From NCBI GenBank assembly GCA_016742255.1, contig JACVCB010000012.1:1-64000 (forward strand): DNA of 64,000 nucleotides. Direction: 5' to 3'. This DNA comes from Leptospira sp. Its GTDB lineage: Bacteria; Spirochaetota; Leptospiria; Leptospirales; Leptospiraceae. Position 1 is the stretch's first letter. Each line of letters begins with the position of its first letter. Of the stretch, positions 17,317 through 25,897 are shown one piece after another. The translations under genes were made by a program, and so were the position numbers. The notes under the pieces were generated by a model. The model ran no database searches and had not been told where the DNA came from. It was given only the letters and a program-made list of their open reading frames with translations.

Positions 17317-17880
17317 TTATTGCCAACACTTTGTAGGATCATAACAAACATATGTTCCGTTATACCCTTCGCATGCTTCTTTTGCATTTTTTAAATTGTT
17401 AATTCCATAATAAATGTAAGCTGGAATCAAATATTTGTGTTCACCTTCTGTGGAATAAGCATAAGGGATCAAATCATTGATACCATCCACTCCATCATAA
17501 TGGCATGCACTTATTTTATTGTTGATAGCACAGGGTCCATTGATCCTTTCTACTACTATATCAATTCCAATCGCATTTCCAATAGTGGCGTAAGTTTGTT
17601 CAATATTTAATTCCCATTCAGCTTGTTTTTCTAAGTATGCTGTTGAGTATTCCCGACAAAATAAATGCGGACCATTTTTAATACTAAATCGATGGCTATA
17701 AGCAATCGTTAGTCCTAGTTTTTGGCCTTCACTCAAACTGTTTGCATTTAATTGTTGCAATGTTACAATTTCTACCAATTCATTGTTTGTGATTTTTGAT
17801 TTAGGATCAAAAAGGTTACATTGGAAACTGTTTACTCCAATGAAAAAAGTTAGAGATAGAATTTTAATTTTTGTTTTCAT
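17317..17880 (-). CDS. Cysteine-rich predicted lipoprotein downstream of the TonB receptor
   Basis: The family is not recognised. The 187-residue protein has a short signal peptide ending in VNSFQC, a plausible spirochaetal lipobox. The mature part has at least six further Cys (FCREY, GPCAI, ACHYDG, ACEGY, YVCYDPTKCW), suggesting disulfides or metal binding in the periplasm or at the surface. It starts 16 nt after the TonB receptor stop, so the two are very likely one operon and the lipoprotein is a candidate partner in the same uptake system. Confidence 0.7.
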   Translation of the reverse strand: MKTKIKILSLTFFIGVNSFQCNLFDPKSKITNNELVEIVTLQQLNANSLSEGQKLGLTIAYSHRFSIKNGPHLFCREYSTAYLEKQAEWELNIEQTYATIGNAIGIDIVVERINGPCAINNKISACHYDGVDGINDLIPYAYSTEGEHKYLIPAYIYYGINNLKNAKEACEGYNGTYVCYDPTKCWQ

Positions 17881-17896
17881 ATTGTTCTCCGCAAAT

Positions 17897-20230
17897 TTAG
17901 ATTTTATAGGTTAATATAAATCCGTATGTTTTTGGTGCCCCTGGAACTGCTTGGAATGTTCCATCTATGTATGAAGTGAAATAGTATCTATCGTTGAGAT
18001 TGTTTACATAGAGGTATGCAGAGAGATTTTCTTTTTCATAACCAACTCTTGCATTTAATACATAGTAAGGATCGCTATACACAGTGTTATCTGCCGCGAA
18101 GTACATTTGACCAACAGCCTGGAATTCTCCTCTTAAAAAAATCCCAAAATCATTCCTGTATTGAAGGTAGCTGAGTATGTCGTATTTCGGTATAAAGTGA
18201 ACCCACTTACCATTAAAATTTCGATTGAGTACTGTGTCTTGGAACCGATTGAATATCCCTTCTGTATAACCAGCAGATAAACCTATTTTGGTATCTTTTT
18301 GTGGTTTTAAATAGCTCTCAAGTTCATAACCTCTAATTGTAACTAACTCAGCATTAAGATTTACGTATTGAGAAAGATTGATTGCTCGGATTACATGAAA
18401 GTCTTGAGTCTCTGTATAAAACTGTGTATACTTCAGTCCAAATTTGTTTTTAAAAAATTCTGATTTGATTCCAGCTTCTATCGTGTCATTAATTTCGGGC
18501 TTAAAACCTGCTTTGGATGGAATGTTGACAACAGTGCTATAACCAGCGTTTTTGTATCCTCTGCTTACACCGATAAAAAACATAAGATTTTCAATTGGTT
18601 TGTAATCAAAAATGATTCTAGATACATTATAGTTATATCGATTTTGAATTGAATACGGATCGGATAAAAGAAGTGTATCACCTGCAGGATTTGAAATTGA
18701 AGGTCCGACGGCAAGTTCTGAATGTGATAATTGGCTATCTTGTCTTTCGAGCCTTGCTCCCAATGTAATCGTAAATCTTTCAAAGAAAGTGTAACTATTG
18801 TGTGTGTAGATGCTTATGTTTTTGTCAGTTAACTTAGATAGGTTTTTTTCTTGGGTAGGTGCATTTAAACCAGGGAAATCATTGATCACATAGAGTTGTA
18901 CTCTATGTTCTTTTGCTTGGTCAATATTCGTTATTTTATTGGAAGCATAGATTCCTATTTTGAATTGAAATGGATTTTGCTTATCATTCGACTCTAGAAA
19001 AATATCATTGAGAAATGTTGTAGATTTTTCAATGTAGATCGATCGATTTTGGTCCACTTTTGTGAAATCGGAATCAGCAGTGATTGGATCAATGTCCATT
19101 TTGCGTAAAGCAGTTGCTGATTTTAAGTTAGAGTGTGGTAATTTGGTTGTAGTCGATAGTGAATATGTATTCCCGGTGACATTACTTTTTCCTTCGTAAT
19201 CCCAATATACTTTTCTATCTCCATTTACTCGATTTATATACGTTCCGTATAACTTTGAACAATTGGAAGGTGCTGCAACACATCCTTGTAGCAGGGCTTT
19301 TTCTCTCTCTGATTTTGCGCCCAAATAGTTGACAAGGTTAAGGGATCCATCATCAAAACTTTCAGCACTAATTTGTAAGTCGGCTTCAAAGATTTGATTC
19401 GGGGTAAAATACAATCGAAATCTACCTGCATTACCTTTTCTTCCATCGGGGTGTGTTTTATAGATTTCGACAGGGAGTTCATAGGGTCTATTATTGGGAT
19501 AATAGAATCCAGTTACGTTAGATAAATATCCTTCTCTTTCTGTTGTTTTACCTGCGACTCCGAAATATAGTTTATCGTATATGATTGGAGAATTATAATA
19601 TACTGATGTTTCTTGTTTCTTGTAGTTCCCTATATCAAATGTGATTTTTCCCTCGGATAAATTGGTAGGTTTTTTTGTTTTGATTTCAACCACACCACCT
19701 TGAAAATTTTTACCAAATAGAGTAGCTTGGCTTCCTCTATAAACCTCAATGTTTTCAAGGCCGTATAACTCTGTATTAAGAGCTACATTATCATTTAATG
19801 GGATCCCATCTAAAATCAGTCCGACAGCTGGTTCACTGAAGGCAATACTTCTCATTCCTCGTATATTAAAGTATGTGAAGTTACGAGATCCTGAATCAAT
19901 GATGGAAAAATTTGGAACTTGTTTGTCGATATCGCTAGTTCGATTGATCCCAGCATCCTGGATTTCTTGTTCATTCAATCGACTGATACTGTTAGGCGTT
20001 CTTAAGATTTCACGGTCCCTTTGGTCTTTTTTCCCTGTAACATGGATCCCGTTTTCTTGTTTTGATTTGGGTTCACCTGTTTGTGCGAAAACATATGGAA
20101 CTGGGAGCGGCGTCAAACAGAGGCAGGCGAAGGCCACTAAAACCAGGTCAGATCGATCACAGAATCGCCATCGTGGTATGATTTTTGGTTTAGACTTTAA
20201 TTGAGAATTGATCTCAAATAAAAGGGACAT
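17897..20230 (-). CDS. TonB-dependent outer membrane receptor
   Basis: The 777-residue protein has an N-terminal export signal (hydrophobic stretch at residues 29-48 ending at VFAQ), a plug domain (residues about 60-190, with the RGMRS and NVALNTELYGLENIEVYRG region), and a long alternating beta-barrel ending in YGFILTYKI with a terminal aromatic/hydrophobic pattern. It would import a siderophore, heme or other scarce ligand with TonB energy; the ligand cannot be told. The first 28 residues form an unusually long n-region. No better in-frame start exists, and a Fur-like palindrome overlaps codons 5-10. Confidence 0.9.
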   Translation of the reverse strand: MSLLFEINSQLKSKPKIIPRWRFCDRSDLVLVAFACLCLTPLPVPYVFAQTGEPKSKQENGIHVTGKKDQRDREILRTPNSISRLNEQEIQDAGINRTSDIDKQVPNFSIIDSGSRNFTYFNIRGMRSIAFSEPAVGLILDGIPLNDNVALNTELYGLENIEVYRGSQATLFGKNFQGGVVEIKTKKPTNLSEGKITFDIGNYKKQETSVYYNSPIIYDKLYFGVAGKTTEREGYLSNVTGFYYPNNRPYELPVEIYKTHPDGRKGNAGRFRLYFTPNQIFEADLQISAESFDDGSLNLVNYLGAKSEREKALLQGCVAAPSNCSKLYGTYINRVNGDRKVYWDYEGKSNVTGNTYSLSTTTKLPHSNLKSATALRKMDIDPITADSDFTKVDQNRSIYIEKSTTFLNDIFLESNDKQNPFQFKIGIYASNKITNIDQAKEHRVQLYVINDFPGLNAPTQEKNLSKLTDKNISIYTHNSYTFFERFTITLGARLERQDSQLSHSELAVGPSISNPAGDTLLLSDPYSIQNRYNYNVSRIIFDYKPIENLMFFIGVSRGYKNAGYSTVVNIPSKAGFKPEINDTIEAGIKSEFFKNKFGLKYTQFYTETQDFHVIRAINLSQYVNLNAELVTIRGYELESYLKPQKDTKIGLSAGYTEGIFNRFQDTVLNRNFNGKWVHFIPKYDILSYLQYRNDFGIFLRGEFQAVGQMYFAADNTVYSDPYYVLNARVGYEKENLSAYLYVNNLNDRYYFTSYIDGTFQAVPGAPKTYGFILTYKI
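20201..20217. promoter_or_regulatory. Fur-like palindrome at the start of the TonB receptor gene
   Basis: TTGAGA-ATTGA-TCTCAA is a perfect 6-bp inverted repeat. Its core TGAGA-N5-TCTCA equals that before the PepSY gene at 16144, and it differs from the classic Fur 15-mer TGATAATNATTATCA at three of 14 fixed positions. A second Fur-like half, AATAATGAGAATGA, lies at 20267-20280 next to a minus-strand TTGACA (20259-20264). Confidence 0.4.
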
Positions 20231-20384
20231 ACCGGCATGGTTTGGGCACGGTCCATTTTGTCAAGCAATAATGAGAATGAGGCGCAAAATCATATATTTT
20301 AGAAACGTTCCCCTCTAAAAGGGGGATCGATTTGGCTGTTAAGACACATGTTTATGTAACGAAAAAGTGCAATGGAGAAGGGAT

Positions 20385-20795
20385 TTAAAAATACTTTTTG
20401 TACTCAATGATGAGGCAACGGTTGGAAACAACTTTGATCCCTGCGTTTTCTGCTCTTTTTTCTGCTTCTGGATGAGAGATTCCCAATTGTAACCACAAAA
20501 CTTCAGTTCCACCTAACGTTAGAATTTCATCTACCACCTCTGGGATTTTGTCAGAACTTCTAAAGACATCGATGAACTTCCTATTTTCTTTTGGGATGTC
20601 TTGTAAACTTTTGTAAATTTGAAATCCGCCTATCGTATGTTCTTTGGGATAGGTTCCGATGACATTCCAACCTTTATCACGAATGAAAACAGGGACATAA
20701 TGACTAGGTTTTAATGGATCTTGGCTTAAACCATACACCGTAATTGTGGGATAGGATTGGAGTAAGGAATTAATTTCAGAATCTTGAACATTCAT
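20385..20795 (-). CDS. CoA-binding domain protein (YccU-like)
   Basis: This small cytosolic protein of 136 residues has the Rossmann-like CoA_binding_2 fold: ITVYGLSQDPLKPSHYVP at the start, then KGWNVIGTYP, and TEVLWLQLGISHPEA near the end. Proteins of this family bind CoA or its derivatives; the role is not well defined. I begin it at the ATG at 20795 rather than at a GTG 13 codons upstream, since family homology begins soon after. It stands alone after the TonB receptor. Confidence 0.82.
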   Translation of the reverse strand: MNVQDSEINSLLQSYPTITVYGLSQDPLKPSHYVPVFIRDKGWNVIGTYPKEHTIGGFQIYKSLQDIPKENRKFIDVFRSSDKIPEVVDEILTLGGTEVLWLQLGISHPEAEKRAENAGIKVVSNRCLIIEYKKYF

Positions 20796-21067
20796 AAAAT
20801 GATTATATCCTGTTATGGAAAAATGACAAGTCACGTCATAGAAAAACGAATTCTTCTTTAAGATTTATATCACCTAAAGGAAGTCCTTTGACTTTCTCCA
20901 ATCCAATTCTGTTTCAAGAAAAAGTAATCGGTGTAAGTAAAATCACTCATAAACAAAGAAAACAATATCATTTTGTTCTCCTTTCGCATTCTAAAAAATC
21001 TGATCTTCATTGGATAAATATTTCCTAAAAATGGAGGATTGCAAAAACAGGTATAAGTTATTTATAT

Positions 21068-21616
21068 ATGAAAGACAAAAAGCTTGAAACAAGATTTCAC
21101 GAGATGCGTGCTAAAAAGAACAACTCTGTTGAAGATTCATTTGCACTCTATGATGCATTGGATGTAGTTCCACTGAATGAAATGATGGGGCGTTGGCATG
21201 GATCAGGATTTCATACAGGTCATACTATGGATGGAGCCTTAGAGACATTTAACTGGTATGGAAAGGAATTTGTTGATCTTGAAAATGTTCATCCTCTGGT
21301 TTTTAAATCGTTTGGAAAAACATTGTTTAAGGTAAATCCTTCGTTAATGCCCGTAAGGTTAGCTACACTTATTCCATCTACAAAACTATGGCCATTACGT
21401 TATCTTTTTTTATTAGTTCGATTTTTGTTCCAAACGAAACATTCGAAAGCTCGTGTAAGACAAATTGAATTTAGAGGAAAAGTTTCCTCTGCAATGATCT
21501 ATGATAATCTTCCAATTCATGATGTTTTTCGTAAAGTTAATGAAAACACTTTGTTTGGATGTATGGATTATAAAGGGATGAAACAACCTTTCTTTTTTGT
21601 ATTAGAACGTGATTAA
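21068..21616 (+). CDS. DUF4334 / GXWXG domain protein
   Basis: The 182-residue protein carries the GXWXG-type start (GRWHGSGFHTGH near residue 42, then NWYGKEF) and the C-terminal DUF4334 half, with VRQIEFRGKVSSAMIYDN and DYKGMKQPFFFVLERD. The family is of unknown function, probably a small-molecule-binding beta fold in the cytoplasm. No ribosome site is obvious. The preceding 230 bp (20835-21067) contains no gene that I can support. Confidence 0.8.
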   Translation: MKDKKLETRFHEMRAKKNNSVEDSFALYDALDVVPLNEMMGRWHGSGFHTGHTMDGALETFNWYGKEFVDLENVHPLVFKSFGKTLFKVNPSLMPVRLATLIPSTKLWPLRYLFLLVRFLFQTKHSKARVRQIEFRGKVSSAMIYDNLPIHDVFRKVNENTLFGCMDYKGMKQPFFFVLERD

Positions 21617-21642
21617 TTAGAAGTCAGTTTTTAATTTGGTTT

Positions 21643-22782
21643 TTATTTACTGGAATTTTTTGAAGAGATCCAATTGAAAACTGACAAAAAATATTCACCA
21701 ATCAATTGGTTCGACCAAGATTTGGCAGAGAAACCTTCATAAAATGCAATATGACTACCTCGTTTGGTGTGCACATGTATCGTATTTTTGAGGTTTTCAA
21801 GCCAATGTAAGTTTTCTAACACATTCAAATTTACGCATATAGGATCATCTGCAGCATTTAAAACCAAGAGGGGAGTTTTGATTTGATCCGCAACAAGTAT
21901 AGGATTTGAATATTGATAATAAGAGTCTTTATCTTTAAAACCAGATATGGAATGGAGTTTATCCTGAAATTCTCCAAGTGTTTTTACATTCAATAAATCT
22001 TCGGTCCCTCTAACATTGACAAAACTTTTGTAATGTCGTTTCAGAAAGTAGTTAATCATTCTTTGGCCCATGATCTTGCTATACACAGGATGGACACGGT
22101 GGAATGCTTTTTCGATATCATATGCGGGTGATACTGCAACTGCAGCTTGGAATAGACTTTTTGCGCCAGCCTCTCCTAAATAACGTGCTAATAGCCCTGA
22201 ACCAGCAGAGATACCAACACCAAACAAAGGTTTACTTGGGAATTGTTTTCGAATATGATTTAATTGTTCCTTTAAATCAGAAGTTGATCCCATCGTATTG
22301 ATGATTGGTTTTGTGAGTGGAAGGTTACCGTGACCTCTTCGGACACAAACTACCACGATCCAATTCAGTGTATCTCTGATATGAGAGACCGTTGATTTAA
22401 TGTCTTGTTCATCTCCGCTGATTGTGTGAAAAACAACGACAATTGGAGTTTTGTCTTTGTGATTGACAGATTGGATTCCTGACCATGCAAGACCAGTTGT
22501 ACCACCATCTTTCATTTCTAAATGTTCAATTTTATCATAAACAAAATCTTTTGTTTTGGATTCACGAAACATCAAAAGAAATAACATGAAATGGGGGTTG
22601 TAACACCAAAAAGTTGGAAAATAACGTTTTAATAACTTGGGTGTTTCAGAAATAATTTTCGAAGAAAATTCCGTATCAATGAATCGAAGTGTTGGAGATT
22701 CAACTACATTGATGAAATAATTCACAAAAAAAACAAAGACAATAATCAAACTGATTGTGATGTAAATATTTCCAAATATCAT
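21643..22782 (-). CDS. Alpha/beta hydrolase, YheT/ABHD family, membrane-anchored
   Basis: The 379-residue protein has an N-terminal transmembrane helix (residues about 5-25) and an alpha/beta hydrolase fold. The nucleophile elbow is GVGISAGSGLLARYLG (Ser in GISAG), the acid is in NAADDPI, and the final His in GSHIAFYEG. This is the YheT/ABHD1-3 pattern, typically esterases or lipases. It lies 2 nt after the glycoside hydrolase gene and is probably the last gene of the MFS-GH2-hydrolase operon. Confidence 0.85.
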   Translation of the reverse strand: MIFGNIYITISLIIVFVFFVNYFINVVESPTLRFIDTEFSSKIISETPKLLKRYFPTFWCYNPHFMLFLLMFRESKTKDFVYDKIEHLEMKDGGTTGLAWSGIQSVNHKDKTPIVVVFHTISGDEQDIKSTVSHIRDTLNWIVVVCVRRGHGNLPLTKPIINTMGSTSDLKEQLNHIRKQFPSKPLFGVGISAGSGLLARYLGEAGAKSLFQAAVAVSPAYDIEKAFHRVHPVYSKIMGQRMINYFLKRHYKSFVNVRGTEDLLNVKTLGEFQDKLHSISGFKDKDSYYQYSNPILVADQIKTPLLVLNAADDPICVNLNVLENLHWLENLKNTIHVHTKRGSHIAFYEGFSAKSWSNQLIGEYFLSVFNWISSKNSSK

Positions 22783-22784
22783 TC

Positions 22785-24473
22785 TTATTTGTACTTTAAT
22801 TTTGAATTCAGTTCTTGCATGAAAGGAATGTCAAATTTAACAACTTTTCTGTCGTAGGTAACAATTCCATTAATTTCTTCTTCCACATCACTCACTTGTG
22901 TGTAAATTGAAGCACTAAGTCCTTTTGGGATTAATGGAATCAGTTCATTTTCGATCAATTTTTTATATTCGTGGGGTAAGGTTTCTTTATTAGGTAGGAT
23001 TTTGTATCCAAAAAGTTTTTTATCATCATACACATGGTTTTCTGTTTTAAGAGAATATCCACCAAACTCAGATAATACGATTACGCGATCTTCTTTTTTG
23101 GGAACTTTTAACTTTTGGTAGTACAGGTGTAAACTTTTTAGTTCACTGCTATTTTTCCCTTGGTCATACCAACCACTTACACTATCAATGGTTCGAGTCG
23201 AATCCAGATTTTTTAGTTTTTTGGTGAGGTTTACGCTATCAAACTGTCCCCATCCTTCATTGAATAAAACCCAAACAGATAAAGAAACGGTATTATACAA
23301 AAGGTTTACAGTTTGGTCCATTTCCTCTATAAATTCTTTTTTCCCTTTTTCATCCGTACGATTTAAAAACCGATGTTTTGTATCATCGGTTTTCCAGCCA
23401 ATAAACGGTAGATAGGCGACTTTCCAGGTTTCATAAGGACCTCCACCACAAACAAAGTCTTGCCAAACCAACATCCCCAATCGATCACAATGATAGTACC
23501 ACCGTAACGGTTCAATTTTGATATGTTTTCTTAATGTGTTAAAACCCATTTCTTTCATTAATTGGATTTCATTGATCATTGATTCGTCGTCAGGAGGAGT
23601 CAAAAGTCCTTCTGACCAATAACCTTGGTCAAGAAGTCCATTATGAAAATATGGTTTGTTGTTAAGGTATAATCTCTTAAATTTTCCATCATATCCAATG
23701 GAAAATTTACGCATGCCAAAATAAGATGTCACCTCATCGTTTTTGGTTTTGATCCTGATATCATATAATTTCGGGTTTTCAGGAGACCATAAAATCATAT
23801 TTGGGATTTGTAATGTGCAAGTTTTTTTGGAACTTTCTGCAATCACTTCATCGCCGTCTAGAATTTGAATTGTGATGCCATCAGTATCAGAATTGACTTC
23901 GAGTTCTACTGACTTGGTTTCTATGTTAGGTGTTATTTTTATATTTTGAATATAATCTTCGGAAACACTTTCCAACCAAACAGTTTGCCAGATTCCAGAT
24001 TGAGGTGTGTACCAGATGCCACCTCGTTTTAGTTTTTGTTTGCCTCTCGATTGGTTTCCTGTATCTGTTGGGTCTGTAACAGTGAGTCTAATTTCGTTTT
24101 TACCAATTTTAATCGCTTTCGAAACATTAAAAAAGAATGGTAAAAAACCTCCCTGATGGTATCCAACTTCAATTCCATTGATATAACAAATGCAGGAATA
24201 ATCAACAGCACCAAAATGTAAAAATGTGATATCCTTTATAAAATCAGAACTGATTTCAAATTCTCTTTTGTAAAATAAAACTTCATTTGGTTTTAGAATC
24301 AAATTACCAAGCCCACTTGCCTTTGACTCTGGCGAAAATGGAACAATGATTTTGTGTTGGTATTCGAGACTTTCACCTTGTTTTACATGTCCTAAAAACC
24401 ATTCTCCATTTAAATTTAGATAACTGTCTCGTTTGAGTTGTGGTCTTGGATATTCAGTGTGAGGTATTTTCAT
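22785..24473 (-). CDS. Glycoside hydrolase family 2 enzyme (beta-galactosidase/glucuronidase-like)
   Basis: The 562-residue chain has the GH2 layout: a sugar-binding jelly-roll domain (residues 1-170), an immunoglobulin-like domain, and a TIM barrel. The catalytic acid/base is in LFNEGWGQ (Glu 406) and the nucleophile in VLSEFGG (Glu 469). There is no signal peptide, so it acts in the cytoplasm, presumably on a glycoside brought in by the MFS transporter encoded 1 nt upstream. The exact sugar cannot be read. At under 600 residues it is closer to glucuronidase-type GH2 than to LacZ. Confidence 0.88.
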   Translation of the reverse strand: MKIPHTEYPRPQLKRDSYLNLNGEWFLGHVKQGESLEYQHKIIVPFSPESKASGLGNLILKPNEVLFYKREFEISSDFIKDITFLHFGAVDYSCICYINGIEVGYHQGGFLPFFFNVSKAIKIGKNEIRLTVTDPTDTGNQSRGKQKLKRGGIWYTPQSGIWQTVWLESVSEDYIQNIKITPNIETKSVELEVNSDTDGITIQILDGDEVIAESSKKTCTLQIPNMILWSPENPKLYDIRIKTKNDEVTSYFGMRKFSIGYDGKFKRLYLNNKPYFHNGLLDQGYWSEGLLTPPDDESMINEIQLMKEMGFNTLRKHIKIEPLRWYYHCDRLGMLVWQDFVCGGGPYETWKVAYLPFIGWKTDDTKHRFLNRTDEKGKKEFIEEMDQTVNLLYNTVSLSVWVLFNEGWGQFDSVNLTKKLKNLDSTRTIDSVSGWYDQGKNSSELKSLHLYYQKLKVPKKEDRVIVLSEFGGYSLKTENHVYDDKKLFGYKILPNKETLPHEYKKLIENELIPLIPKGLSASIYTQVSDVEEEINGIVTYDRKVVKFDIPFMQELNSKLKYK

Positions 24474-24474
24474 T

Positions 24475-25803
24475 CTAGTTTTGATTTCCTCGTCTAATTA
24501 GCATTAATGGATAAAAGATAAACAGACAAAAGATGGCTCCTGTTATGAATATTTCTGGAGATGGAACATGTGCTATGCTCCCATTGGCTGGATCAATATA
24601 GGTTAAATTCGTGGATTCGTTGATTTTTTGTCCAATCATGGGTCCGATGAACATTGGAATTAAGACAAAGAAGATCATCCGGATTCCTTGCAATTTTCCA
24701 GTATTTTCAATTGGAGTATAGTCTCTGATTTGAGCACCAAGAAGCGCTAAAACTTGAACAAAACCTGTGATTAAAACCAAATTAGTAAAACCAACAGATA
24801 CCATTAATATTGTAGAGTCGTAGCCTTTTAATGTTTTTGCGACTAGATACAATGATGCCATTCCAAAGATATAAATAGTAGAAAATTGTAAGAGCAATTT
24901 GTCTTTATCTTTCCCATCGAATTGTTTTCCAAGGAGTATGGTAATGACACTTGCACCTAATATCACACAAGCGAGAACGATTGAATATTGTATGGCATTA
25001 AAACTGAGATACTCTTGCATAAATATGATCAAATATGGCATGTAAATCTGGCTAGCAATTCCATAAATCCCCATTGCAACGAAATACAAATACAATCGTT
25101 TATGATTTAGAATTACGGAAGTTCTAAAACCGTATAATAAATCGGAAATAAAATCTGATTTTTGCGCTTTAAGATTCGGATGATCTTTAATGAACCATAT
25201 ACCAATCAAACCAGATAACGACATCAAGGTTCCAACAGCAATGAATAGTCCAGGGTATCCGAGAGCAATGACGATCATACCAAACCCTCCAGCAACGATT
25301 AACATTGCGATGAGTGGCATTGCCGATAAAACACCTTCGGCCAAACTTCTAGCATTCCCTGTATTATCGGTAACATATGCATTAAAGGCAGCATCATTTG
25401 CTGTTGATCCAAATGCTGTCATGATACAGTCGAGAGTGATGACAATGGCGATTGTGAGTTGGATGATTTGTGATTCGTCTGTGATCCCAAACCAAAGGCT
25501 TGTGTTTTCCTTCGAAACGAAAGCAAACGATAAAGTAAGAAATCCCCAAAACAAATAACCAAGAGAGATAAAATACTTTCGATTCCCGAGACGATCAGAT
25601 AAAATTCCTGCGAACAAAGTGATAAAAGTCGCAACAATTCCGCTCAGTTGCACCATAAGAGTGACGGATGATGTACTTTTAGAAATTGTATTGTAGATAA
25701 ATAAATTGAAGTAAATGTTTTCTACAGACCAAGCGATTTGGCCAACAAGACCGAATAATATGAGAACAAACCAAAGACGTCCACTCAAACTGTGATTTTT
25801 CAT
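24475..25803 (-). CDS. MFS transporter, probable glycoside importer
   Basis: The 442-residue protein has twelve predicted membrane helices and the MFS loop GILSDRLGNRKYF near residue 66. It begins the tight operon with the GH2 enzyme (1-nt gap) and the alpha/beta hydrolase (2-nt gap). That placement suggests import of a glycoside or oligosaccharide that GH2 cleaves inside the cell. The specificity is inferred from context only. Confidence 0.85.
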   Translation of the reverse strand: MKNHSLSGRLWFVLILFGLVGQIAWSVENIYFNLFIYNTISKSTSSVTLMVQLSGIVATFITLFAGILSDRLGNRKYFISLGYLFWGFLTLSFAFVSKENTSLWFGITDESQIIQLTIAIVITLDCIMTAFGSTANDAAFNAYVTDNTGNARSLAEGVLSAMPLIAMLIVAGGFGMIVIALGYPGLFIAVGTLMSLSGLIGIWFIKDHPNLKAQKSDFISDLLYGFRTSVILNHKRLYLYFVAMGIYGIASQIYMPYLIIFMQEYLSFNAIQYSIVLACVILGASVITILLGKQFDGKDKDKLLLQFSTIYIFGMASLYLVAKTLKGYDSTILMVSVGFTNLVLITGFVQVLALLGAQIRDYTPIENTGKLQGIRMIFFVLIPMFIGPMIGQKINESTNLTYIDPANGSIAHVPSPEIFITGAIFCLFIFYPLMLIRRGNQN

Positions 25804-25897
25804 GATCGCCCAGTTTTCCTAAAAGTCTGTCTGTTTGGCGACTCTTATTTTTGAATTTGGTTCAAAACTTTAGGCTGATTCAAATACTCATTTGTTC

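Noticed and set aside
20835..21067. 230-bp gap before the DUF4334 gene, checked for an RNA gene
   Set aside because: Only a short AAAGGA-AG-TCCTTT palindrome is seen; no tRNA fold, riboswitch core or small ORF could be supported.
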